From Nitrobacter sp047149785 (lineage in GTDB: Bacteria; Pseudomonadota; Alphaproteobacteria; Rhizobiales; Xanthobacteraceae), in assembly GCF_047149785.1 (NCBI RefSeq), contig NZ_BAAGBE010000001.1, positions 1,240,001 through 1,304,000 of the forward strand: a stretch of 64,000 nucleotides of DNA, in the 5' to 3' direction. Both the position numbers and the translations under genes were made by a program. This document shows, piece by piece, positions 19,014-26,820 of this stretch (position 1 is its first letter; each line of letters starts with the position of its first letter). The notes under the pieces were generated by a model. The model had not been told where the DNA came from, ran no database searches, and saw only the letters and a list, made by a program, of their open reading frames with translations.

Positions 19014-21299
19014 ATGCCGGAGCGGGGCAGGGCTCGGGATCGGACGGGCGGATACGCGGGAACCTGGCCGCCACGGAAGGCTGTCGCTGCCAGTCCTTCG
19101 CAAGTTTCCTCGGGCACCTTTCAGGCGCTTGCGGCCCGGTTGCGAGACTGGGTGCGCGCCGAAGCCGGACCGGGCCGGCTGTTGCCCTGGGTGCCGGTGG
19201 CGTTTGGCGTCGGCATCGCGGTCTATTTTGCCGCCGATCACGAACCGATGGTCTGGGTCGTCGTCCCGACTGCCGGCTTTCTCTGCCTCGCCGCGCTGTT
19301 GCTCCGTCGGCATAGGCTGTTTCCCGCGGCGGTCATGATCGCGGCAATGGCTGCGGGTTTCGCCGTCGCCACCGCAAATACGGCACGAGTCGCGCACGTC
19401 GTTCTCACACGGCCGATGTATTCGCCGTTGCTCAGGGGCTTCGTTGAGACCCGTGAGGTCCGCGAGCGCACCGACAGGTTTGTTCTGCGTGTCGTGCGAA
19501 TGGATGATCCGTGGCGGCACGTCAAACTGGATCGCGTGCGGCTGTCGGTCAGGAAGGGTACAGCGCCGGCCGTCGGCAGCTTCGTGGAGTTGAAAGCGCA
19601 CTTGCAGCCGCCGCTGACACCGGTGCGGCCTGGAAGCTACGACTTCGCGCGCGACATGTACTTCCAGGGCATCGGCGCCTCCGGTTTCGTCATGGGCGCG
19701 ATCAAGATCGTGAACCCGCCGCTCGGCGGCGGGATCGCCCTGCGCTATGCCGCGCTGATGCAGGAGCTTCGCGACGCCATCGATGCCCGCATTCGACTTG
19801 TCCTCGATGGCGATTCACGGGCAATCGCCACCGCGCTCCTGACCGGGCGGCGCGACGCCATCACCACGCCCGTCAACGACGCGATGTTCATTTCGGGACT
19901 GGGCCATGTGCTGTCGATTTCCGGCTATCACATGGCCGTGGTCGCCGGCGTGGTGTTCTTCGCGGTGCGGGCGCTGCTGGCGCTGGTCCCGGCGCTGACG
20001 GCGACTTTCCCGATCAAGAAATGGTCGGCTGCGGCGGCGCTCGCGGCGGCGGCGTTCTATCTGCTGTTGTCGGGCGCCGAGGTCGCGACCCAGCGCTCGT
20101 TCTTCATGACCGCGGTGGTGCTGATCGCAGTCTTGGTCGATCGCCGCGCCATCACGTTTCGCACGCTGGCGGTCGCGGCGATGATCGTGCTTGCGATTGC
20201 GCCGCAGGCGCTGGTGCATCCGAGCTTTCAAATGTCGTTCGCGGCGACGCTCGGGCTGGTGGCGCTCGTCCAGGTCGGGATGCCGAAACTGTTTGCAACG
20301 CCCGATCACTCGCGGACCGCGCGCGCGGCGCTATGGGGTGGCCGCGAAATCGTCACGCTGGCGCTAGCCTCTCTTGTCGCCGGATTTGCAACCACGCCCT
20401 ATGCCGCGTTTCATTTCCATCGCGTGACGCCTTATGGCGTGATCGCGAACCTGCTGGCGATGCCCGTCGTCTCGGCGCTGGTGATGCCGGCGGGGCTTCT
20501 CGGCCTTGCGGCCATGCCGTTCGGCTTCGACGGCGTGTTCTGGCGGCTGATGGATTTCGGCATCGAATGGATGATCGCCGTGGCGCAATGGGTCGCGGCG
20601 CTTCCCGGCGCCATAGGTCATATGGCGTCATTCGGAACGGGACCGCTGATCGCGGCGACGGCGGGCATCATTCTGCTCGGACTGCTCAGGACGCCTTTGC
20701 GCTGGAGCGGCGCGGCTGTCATCGGACTGGCGGTCGCCTGGTCGTTTGCGGTGGCGCAGCCGGACATTCTGGTTTCCGCCGATGGCCGCAACGTCGGCGT
20801 GCGAGGCGATGACGGCCGGCTGCACCTCATCCGCACGGCCAAGGACAACTTCACGGTCAGGGAATGGCTGGCCGCGGATGCCGACGGGCGCCGACCTGAC
20901 GATCCTTCGCTTACGGCGGGTGTCTCGTGCGACGACGCGGGTTGCGTTGTCGAGATGGCCGGCGGGGAAATTGTGGCGCTGGCGCGGCGGCCGGATGCGA
21001 TGGAGGACGACTGCGTGCGGGCGCGGGTGATGGTGACGTCGTGGCAGGCTCCGAAGGGTTGCCTCGCGCAGGTCATCGATCAGGATCGGCTGCGGCGGGA
21101 AGGGGCCCTGACGCTGCGGCGTATCCCGGGCGATGCAAAACACAATTTTATCGTCGATGCGGTCAGGCCCGATCATGTCGATCGGCCCTGGTCGCATGCC
21201 GCCGGCGATGAGAAGCCGACGAACAGCGGCGTCCGACCGAAGCCGAAGCATCCGACCGATGCCACGCCCGCGTCCGACGATCTCCAGCCGGACGATTAA
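19014..21299 (+). CDS. comEC: ComEC/Rec2-family DNA uptake channel
   Basis: Polytopic inner-membrane protein of the ComEC family, the channel that carries single-stranded DNA into the cytoplasm during natural transformation. The 761-residue product has an N-terminal DUF4131-like membrane/OB region (about 60-230). It then has the Competence core with the diagnostic LSISGYHMAVVAG block (about 305-317), several further helices, and a soluble C-terminal part. I do not see the HxHxDH motif of an intact metallo-beta-lactamase domain, so the C-terminus is degenerate. ATG 19014 is preceded by AAGGGG. It converges with lexA. Natural competence itself is not demonstrated. Confidence 0.9.
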   Translation: MPERGRARDRTGGYAGTWPPRKAVAASPSQVSSGTFQALAARLRDWVRAEAGPGRLLPWVPVAFGVGIAVYFAADHEPMVWVVVPTAGFLCLAALLLRRHRLFPAAVMIAAMAAGFAVATANTARVAHVVLTRPMYSPLLRGFVETREVRERTDRFVLRVVRMDDPWRHVKLDRVRLSVRKGTAPAVGSFVELKAHLQPPLTPVRPGSYDFARDMYFQGIGASGFVMGAIKIVNPPLGGGIALRYAALMQELRDAIDARIRLVLDGDSRAIATALLTGRRDAITTPVNDAMFISGLGHVLSISGYHMAVVAGVVFFAVRALLALVPALTATFPIKKWSAAAALAAAAFYLLLSGAEVATQRSFFMTAVVLIAVLVDRRAITFRTLAVAAMIVLAIAPQALVHPSFQMSFAATLGLVALVQVGMPKLFATPDHSRTARAALWGGREIVTLALASLVAGFATTPYAAFHFHRVTPYGVIANLLAMPVVSALVMPAGLLGLAAMPFGFDGVFWRLMDFGIEWMIAVAQWVAALPGAIGHMASFGTGPLIAATAGIILLGLLRTPLRWSGAAVIGLAVAWSFAVAQPDILVSADGRNVGVRGDDGRLHLIRTAKDNFTVREWLAADADGRRPDDPSLTAGVSCDDAGCVVEMAGGEIVALARRPDAMEDDCVRARVMVTSWQAPKGCLAQVIDQDRLRREGALTLRRIPGDAKHNFIVDAVRPDHVDRPWSHAAGDEKPTNSGVRPKPKHPTDATPASDDLQPDD

Positions 21300-21447
21300 A
21301 TAAGCAATGATTGTATCCGAAAACCGGTCCGACTTTCCGGAGGCTTACAACGTTTTCAAGCGAAGTGGATACCGGTTCGCGTGAAGGAAACGCGTCAAAA
21401 TAACAATCCAGAGCTTCGCTTCCGATTCAATCAGAAGCGAAAATGCT
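21300..21447. repeat. Intergenic repeat region between comEC and lexA
   Basis: The gap between the two convergent genes contains a hairpin, TTCGCTTCCGATT...AATCAGAAGCGAA (about 21417-21443), with one mismatch in the stem. It also contains an element around 21356-21390 (AGCGAAGTGGATACCGGTTC) of a type I recognise from intergenic regions of this family. The hairpin could serve as a bidirectional terminator. This identification rests on pattern memory, not a search. Confidence 0.5.
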
Positions 21448-22152
21448 TTAGTACTTGCGGTAGATGCCGATCAGCTTGCCCTGGATCTGGACGCGGTTGG
21501 GCGGAAGAATGCGAACCTCGTAAGCCGTGTTCGCGGGCTCGAGCGCGATCGAAGCCCCGCGCCGGCGGAAGCGCTTCAGCGTCGCCTCCTCGTCGTCGAT
21601 CAGGGCGACCACGATGTCGCCGGTTTCCGCGGTCTCGTTGCGCTGGATCAGCGCCATGTCGCCGTCGAGGATTCCGGCCTCAACCATCGAGTCGCCACGC
21701 ACCTCGAGCGCGTAATGCTCGCCGGAGCCGAGCATGTCGGGCGGCACGCTGATGGTGTGGCTTCGGGTCTGTAGCGCCTCGATCGGCGTGCCGGCCGCGA
21801 TACGGCCCATCACTGGTACGGCGACCGGACGTTCTGCATCGTCGACGACACCGCCGCCGCTGCCTGGGCGGACTTTGCCGAGATTGCCTTCGATGACGCT
21901 CGGCGTGAAACCGCGACGGCCCCCGCCGCTGCCGGCGAGTTCCGGCAGCTTGATGACCTCGATGGCGCGGGCGCGATTGGGCAGGCGGCGAATGAAGCCG
22001 CGTTCCTCCAGCGCGGTGATCAGGCGATGGATGCCGGACTTCGAACGCAGATCAAGCGCATCCTTCATTTCATCGAACGAGGGCGGCACGCCTGACTCCT
22101 TGAGTCGCTCGTTGATAAATCTCAGGAGTTCATACTGTTTGCGCGTGAGCAT
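21448..22152 (-). CDS. lexA: LexA repressor, SOS regulator
   Basis: Represses DNA-damage genes until RecA stimulates its self-cleavage. The 234-residue product has an N-terminal winged helix (MLTRKQYELLRFINERL, then PPSFDEMKDALDLRSKSGIHRLI), an extended linker, and an S24 peptidase domain. The scissile bond is A120-G121 (RIAAGTP). The catalytic dyad is S155 in RGDSM and K193 in EATLKRF. I chose ATG 22152, where homologues begin; an in-frame start at 22245 would add 31 unrelated residues. A LexA-type box lies about 130 bases upstream, implying autoregulation. Confidence 0.96.
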   Translation of the reverse strand: MLTRKQYELLRFINERLKESGVPPSFDEMKDALDLRSKSGIHRLITALEERGFIRRLPNRARAIEVIKLPELAGSGGGRRGFTPSVIEGNLGKVRPGSGGGVVDDAERPVAVPVMGRIAAGTPIEALQTRSHTISVPPDMLGSGEHYALEVRGDSMVEAGILDGDMALIQRNETAETGDIVVALIDDEEATLKRFRRRGASIALEPANTAYEVRILPPNRVQIQGKLIGIYRKY

Positions 22153-22279
22153 CTCGCCCGATCCCCGATTGATGGTAACCCGCCGTCCACTTTCCCGTCT
22201 TGCGATTCCCGAGGTCAGGACTGCGACTTCCGATTTAGCGGTCAAGGCATTCGAAACAAATCATGAACGGACACTATAT

Positions 22280-22294
22280 GTTCGATATGTGTTC
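22280..22294 (-). promoter_or_regulatory. LexA (SOS) box upstream of lexA
   Basis: GTTC at 22280-22283 and GTTC at 22291-22294 are separated by exactly seven bases (GATATGT). This is the direct-repeat form GTTC-N7-GTTC known for alphaproteobacterial LexA. It lies about 130 bases upstream of the lexA start, in the gap between moeA and lexA, and fits autorepression. The site was read by eye. Confidence 0.8.
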
Positions 22295-22331
22295 CGCAAC
22301 CCTTTAATTTAACGTCAACGGGGCGAGGTTT

Positions 22332-23546
22332 TCAGGACAGCGAGAGTTTAATGATGTCGCACGGCTCGCCCTTCGGGGTCGCGGGGGCGAACGGGGCACG
22401 GACTATAAGCGCCTCCGCTGCAGCGAGATTCCCCAGCAGCGAACTGTCCTGATGGCCGACCGGCGTCGCGATCGGCAACCCGTCGGCCGGGTGCGCAAGC
22501 CGGGCTCGAAGATAATCCTGCCGGGCTTGATTGGCGGCGACATCGCCTCCGAGTATCGCCCGTTCAACGCGATGGTGGACGTCCTGACGCCCCGACAGCG
22601 CGCGAATCAACGGCACCATGAACAGGAACGCGCAGATGTAGGAGGAGACGGGATTGCCCGGCAGGCCGATCACGCGCATCGCGCCGAGGCTTCCGTGCAT
22701 CATCGGCTTGCCGGGCCGCAGCGCGATCCGCCAGAACGCGATCTCCACGCCTTCGGCCTCCATGGCGCGTTTGACGAAGTCGTGGTCGCCGACCGATGCA
22801 CCGCCGGTGGTGATGAGAATGTCGGCGCCGCTGTCGCTGGCGCGGCGGATTGCGGCTGTCGTCGCTTCCATGGTGTCGGCGACGACGCCGAGGTCGATGG
22901 CTTCGGCGCCTTCGCTTCTGGCGAGTGCGCGAAGCCCGTAACCGTTGGACAGGATGATTTGGCCTGGACCGGGCGTCGTGCCCGGCAACACCAGTTCATC
23001 CCCGGTGGCGAGTACGGCAACTTTGGGGCGGCGGTGCACCGGCAGGTCCGGATAGTTCATGCCGGCCGCGAGGGAGAGGTGGCGGTCGGTGAGACGGCTG
23101 TGGGCAAGCAGCAGCACGTCGCCCTCGCGAAAATCGACGCCGGCAGCACGGATGTTCTTGCCGGCGGCGGTGGCTTCCTTGACGATGACATGGTCGCCGT
23201 CGCGCTCGGTGTCTTCCTGGATCACGACGGTATCGGCGCTGTCAGGCACCACGCCGCCGGTGAAAATCCTCAAGGCTTCGCCGGGTTGCAGCGCCCGTTC
23301 GAGCGGCCGTCCCGCGGCGATCTCGCCGATCACATGCAGTCGCGCAGGTATTGCTCCGATGTCGGCCGCGCGTACCGCATAGCCGTCCATTGCCGACATC
23401 GCGACCGGCGGCTGGGTCCTGCGCGAGGCGAGATCACGCGCCAGCACCCGGCGGTGCGCGGCCTCGAGGTCGACCGTTTGTTCCGGCAGCGGCTCGACTC
23501 CATCGAGAACAGCCGCAAGCGCGTCGGCGACTGCCATCAGGGCCAT
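22332..23546 (-). CDS. moeA: Molybdopterin molybdenumtransferase
   Basis: Inserts molybdate into adenylylated molybdopterin to complete the molybdenum cofactor. From ATG 23546 the product is 404 residues, the normal length. It has AMDGYAVRAADI near the N-terminus, the FTGGVVPDSADTVV block, the nucleotide-site motif TTGGASVGDHDFVK and RPGKPMM...GLPGNPVSS. A GGGAG element nine bases upstream supports ATG 23546; ATG 23537 is an alternative, and the longer ORF from 23621 is unlikely. It lies upstream of lexA and is separated from moaC by an inserted gene on the other strand. Confidence 0.95.
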   Translation of the reverse strand: MALMAVADALAAVLDGVEPLPEQTVDLEAAHRRVLARDLASRRTQPPVAMSAMDGYAVRAADIGAIPARLHVIGEIAAGRPLERALQPGEALRIFTGGVVPDSADTVVIQEDTERDGDHVIVKEATAAGKNIRAAGVDFREGDVLLLAHSRLTDRHLSLAAGMNYPDLPVHRRPKVAVLATGDELVLPGTTPGPGQIILSNGYGLRALARSEGAEAIDLGVVADTMEATTAAIRRASDSGADILITTGGASVGDHDFVKRAMEAEGVEIAFWRIALRPGKPMMHGSLGAMRVIGLPGNPVSSYICAFLFMVPLIRALSGRQDVHHRVERAILGGDVAANQARQDYLRARLAHPADGLPIATPVGHQDSSLLGNLAAAEALIVRAPFAPATPKGEPCDIIKLSLS

Positions 23547-23919
23547 GAGCACGATCTCCCGGGTTTCCGGTCCGATTCCGGCGGCGCATCCTGCAAGCAG
23601 GCTTGCGAATGTCAGAATCAAAGGACCGCTGGCAAATACAGACGAGTAGCGGAGTTTTAGACGATGCGCTTCGCGGGCGCCAAGTTGATCTACCGAACTT
23701 GCGGTCGGCAGACAACGGTCCCGCGGAGGTAGCAGTGGACCGCACGTTCTGAAGACCCCGGTGCGGCTCAGGCGCGCCCCGGAGGTTTTCGGCCGGAGTT
23801 CATGCGTCAGGTGAGATTCTGAACAAAAATAACATGTAAAATAAGATGTTGTCCTTGTCTCTTGATTTCAAATCAAAACTCCAGTGGAGGGCGTGAGACC
23901 TCTCCTGATCAGGGCGTGT

Positions 23920-23944
23920 GGAACCGTCGAGGGCGGGACTCGTT
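23920..23944 (+). promoter_or_regulatory. EcfG-type general stress promoter
   Basis: GGAAC (23920-23924), a 16-base spacer and CGTT (23941-23944) match the consensus of EcfG sigma factor promoters in Alphaproteobacteria. It lies about 91 bases upstream of the SPW-repeat gene and on its strand. The surrounding 489-base gap (23547-24035) also has an AT-rich patch at about 23820-23882 and no other gene I can support. The match is by eye. Confidence 0.65.
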
Positions 23945-24035
23945 GTTGGAAAAACGCTGGTTCGATTCGGGACGGCGCGTTGCCGCCATCGATATGAGGG
24001 ACCGCCGGGAGCAGCGCAGATCGAAGGAGGCATTC

Positions 24036-24428
24036 ATGAAGTGGAAACTGCGACGGGAATCGATCCTTGATGTCTACAATCTCGTGCTGGCTCTGGTTCT
24101 GTTTGCAGCGCCGTGGTTTCTCGTACGGGCCGCTGCGACGACGGACCTCAACCTCTGGGCGAGCAGCGCGGCGATTGGCGCGATCTCGGCGGCTGCGTTA
24201 CTGGCGTTCGCCTGGTGGAAAGAATGGGCCAATTTGGCGCTCGGTCTCTGGCTGATCGCTTCGCCCTGGCTTTTGGGCTTCGCTCACACCAGCGCCATGC
24301 ACTTCAGTATCGGCATCGGAGTTGTGGTGGCTTTCATGTCGGTGCTGGAAATATGGCTGGTCTACGACAAGGAGCACGAACTCCAAAACCCGGCGTCTCC
24401 GGAGGAGGACCGGCCTCTATTGTCCTGA
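24036..24428 (+). CDS. SPW-repeat integral membrane protein
   Basis: A 130-residue protein with four predicted hydrophobic segments. It has two SPW-type repeats: LVLFAAPWFLV (about 16-26) and LWLIASPWLLGFAHT (about 71-85). The SPW family is of unknown function. ATG 24036 has a near-perfect AAGGAGG ribosome binding site at 24024-24030. A GGAAC-N16-CGTT promoter upstream suggests general stress control. The gene runs opposite to its neighbours, interrupting moeA-moaC, and its 3' end overlaps the moaC 3' end by 12 bases. Confidence 0.85.
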   Translation: MKWKLRRESILDVYNLVLALVLFAAPWFLVRAAATTDLNLWASSAAIGAISAAALLAFAWWKEWANLALGLWLIASPWLLGFAHTSAMHFSIGIGVVVAFMSVLEIWLVYDKEHELQNPASPEEDRPLLS

Positions 24429-24929
24429 CGGGATATCCGTGACGAGGTAATGGCCGGATTTGCCGCCCTTCTTTTCGACGAGATGAATGCCTTCGATGCG
24501 GACGCCGCGTTCGACAGCCTTGATCATGTCGTAAATGGTGAGGCAGGCGATCGAGACCGCGGTCAAGGCCTCCATCTCCACCCCGGTCGGGCCGCAGACC
24601 TTGACGCTGGCCTGCACCCTGCATCCGGGTATCTTCTTGTCGGTTTCGATGTCGAGCGTGACCTTCGACAGCGCCAGCGGATGGCACAACGGGATCAGGT
24701 CCGAGGTGCGCTTTGACGCCATGATGCCGGCGACGCGCGCGGTGCCGAGCACGTCGCCCTTCTTGGCATTGCCGCTCTCGATCAGCGCGAGCGTGGCCTT
24801 GGTCATGACCACCACGCCTTCGGCGACGGCGACACGTTCGGTCGCGGGCTTGGCCGAGACGTCGACCATCCGCGCTTCTCCTTTGGCGTCGATGTGGGTG
24901 AGGGCGGATTTATCTTTCTTGCTGGCCAT
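24417..24929 (-). CDS. moaC: Cyclic pyranopterin monophosphate synthase
   Basis: Acts after MoaA in molybdenum cofactor synthesis, converting the cyclic GTP derivative to cyclic pyranopterin monophosphate. The 170-residue product has the family motifs MVDVSAKPATERVAVAEG, the active-site LIPLCHPLALS and the VEMEALTAVSIACLTIYDM block, with catalytic Lys candidates in DMIKAVERG and EKKGGKSGH. ATG is at 24929. It is ten bases downstream of trpC, so it probably shares the trpD-trpC transcript. Confidence 0.97.
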   Translation of the reverse strand: MASKKDKSALTHIDAKGEARMVDVSAKPATERVAVAEGVVVMTKATLALIESGNAKKGDVLGTARVAGIMASKRTSDLIPLCHPLALSKVTLDIETDKKIPGCRVQASVKVCGPTGVEMEALTAVSIACLTIYDMIKAVERGVRIEGIHLVEKKGGKSGHYLVTDIPSGQ

Positions 24930-24938
24930 ATGCGTTCT

Positions 24939-25757
24939 TTACCCTTCCTTTAAGGGAGTCGCGTGGTCCCGCGCCAGCAGCGTGCGGGTCGCGGCGGTGA
25001 CGTCGGCTTGCCGCATCAGGCTTTCGCCGACGAGGAAAGCGGAGATGCCGACCCGTTCAAGCCGCGCGAGGTCCGCGGGGGCGAAGATGCCGCTTTCGCC
25101 GACCGGCAGGCGGTCTTTCGGAATGTGCGGCGCCAGCGCCTCGCTGGTCGCAAGGGTCGTCTCGAAGGTGCGCAGGTTGCGGTTGTTGACGCCGATCATC
25201 GGCGAACGAAGTTTCAGCGCGCGGTCGAGTTCGGCGCGGTCGTGAATTTCGAGCAGCGCGTCCATGCCGAGATCGAGCGCCGCCGCCTCGATGTCTTTTG
25301 CCGCGGCATCGTCGAGCGCGGCCATGATGATCAGGATGCAGTCGGCCCCATGCGCGCGCGCCTCGACCACCTGGTAGGTATCGAACATGAAGTCCTTGCG
25401 CAGCACCGGCAGCGACGTCGCGGCGCGGGCGGCGGTCATGAAATCGAGCCGGCCCTGAAAGGAGGGCGCGTCGGTCAGCACCGATAGACAGGCCGCGCCG
25501 CCCTCCTCATAGGCGCGCGCAAGCGCCGGCGGATCGAAGTCGGCGCGGATCAGGCCTTTCGAGGGTGATGCTTTTTTGATCTCGGCGATCAGGGCATAGT
25601 CGCCGCGAGCAAGTTTTGTGCGGATGGCCTGAACGAAGCCGCGCGGCGGCGACGCCGCTTTGGCTATGGCCGTCACTTCGGAAAGCGGACGCGCGCTTTT
25701 CGCCGCCGCGATTTCCTCGCGTTTGTAGGCTCCGATCTTCGTCAGGATGTCGGCCAC
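24939..25757 (-). CDS. trpC: Indole-3-glycerol phosphate synthase
   Basis: TIM-barrel enzyme that converts CdRP to indole-3-glycerol phosphate in tryptophan synthesis. Family motifs are visible: EIKKASPSKGLIR, the VLRKDFMFDTYQVVEAR block, NNRNLRTFE and VGESGIFAPADLARL. I chose GTG 25757 (VADILTKIGAYKREEI), giving 272 residues, because homologues start with this segment. The only longer start is a TTG inside trpD. It begins ten bases after the trpD stop. Confidence 0.93.
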   Translation of the reverse strand: MADILTKIGAYKREEIAAAKSARPLSEVTAIAKAASPPRGFVQAIRTKLARGDYALIAEIKKASPSKGLIRADFDPPALARAYEEGGAACLSVLTDAPSFQGRLDFMTAARAATSLPVLRKDFMFDTYQVVEARAHGADCILIIMAALDDAAAKDIEAAALDLGMDALLEIHDRAELDRALKLRSPMIGVNNRNLRTFETTLATSEALAPHIPKDRLPVGESGIFAPADLARLERVGISAFLVGESLMRQADVTAATRTLLARDHATPLKEG

Positions 25758-25767
25758 GCTGTGATTC

Positions 25768-26781
25768 TCAGCCGTTCGAAACCGCAATCAGCCGCTTCAG
25801 TTTGTTCATCGCCGCGCCGCTGTCGAGCGATTTCGCGCCGAGCGCGACGCCGTCCTTCAAGTTTGTCGCCTTGCCCGCGACGATCAGGGCCGCGGCCGCA
25901 TTGAGCAGCGCGACGTCACGGAAAGCTCCCGGCTTGCCTTCGAGCACGCCGCGCAGGGAGGCTGCATTCGCCTCGGCGTCGCCGCCCTTCAGCGCGTCGC
26001 CATTGGCGCGCGACAGCCCGGCGTCGTCAGGCGTGACCTCGAACGATCGGATATTTCCGTTCTCGAGCGCGGCCACGAATGTCGGGCCGGTGAGGGTGAT
26101 TTCGTCGAGGCCGTCGGAGCCGTGCACCACCCACACCGCGTCCGAACCGAGGTTCTTGAGCACCTGCGCCAGCGGCTGCACCCATTGCCGCGAGAACACG
26201 CCGACCATCTGCCGCTTGACGCCCGCAGGGTTGGACAGCGGACCCAGCAGGTTGAAGATCGTGCGGGTCGCGAGTTCGGTGCGCGTCGGGTTGACGTTTT
26301 TGGTGGCAGGGTGGTGCGCCGGGGCAAACATGAAGCCGATGCCGGCCTCGCTGATGCAGCGGCCGACCTGTTCGGGCGTGAGATCGATTTTGATGCCGAG
26401 CGCAGACAGGCAGTCCGCAGCGCCGGATTTCGAGGACAGCGCGCGGTTGCCATGCTTCGCGACGGTGACGCCCGCGCCGGCGACGATGAACGAGGCGCAG
26501 GTCGAGACGTTCACCGAGCCCGAGCCGTCGCCGCCGGTGCCGACGACATCGACCGCATCCGCCGGCGCCGCGACGCGCAGCATCTTGGAGCGCATCGCCG
26601 CGACCGCGCCGGTGATCTCGTCGACGGTTTCGCCGCGCACACGCAGCGCCATCAGGAGCCCGCCCATCTGCGAGGGCGTCGCTTCGCCGGACATCATGCT
26701 GTTGAACGCGGAGGAAGCCTCTTCGCGGGTCAGGGTTGCGCCGGTCGCGACCTTTCCGATCAGGGCCTTGAGATCGTCCAT
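25768..26781 (-). CDS. trpD: Anthranilate phosphoribosyltransferase
   Basis: Transfers phosphoribose from PRPP to anthranilate. The 337-residue product has the PRPP-binding motif GTGGDGSGSVNVST, the KHGNRALSSKSGAADCLSAL segment and the C-terminal metal-site region. ATG is at 26781. Together with trpC and moaC it forms a minus-strand run. The trpE and trpG genes are not in the window; a PpiD-like foldase gene lies immediately upstream instead. Confidence 0.97.
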   Translation of the reverse strand: MDDLKALIGKVATGATLTREEASSAFNSMMSGEATPSQMGGLLMALRVRGETVDEITGAVAAMRSKMLRVAAPADAVDVVGTGGDGSGSVNVSTCASFIVAGAGVTVAKHGNRALSSKSGAADCLSALGIKIDLTPEQVGRCISEAGIGFMFAPAHHPATKNVNPTRTELATRTIFNLLGPLSNPAGVKRQMVGVFSRQWVQPLAQVLKNLGSDAVWVVHGSDGLDEITLTGPTFVAALENGNIRSFEVTPDDAGLSRANGDALKGGDAEANAASLRGVLEGKPGAFRDVALLNAAAALIVAGKATNLKDGVALGAKSLDSGAAMNKLKRLIAVSNG

Positions 26782-26820
26782 CGGATACTTTCGGAAAGTG
26801 GAGGGACGCCGTCGATCCCG

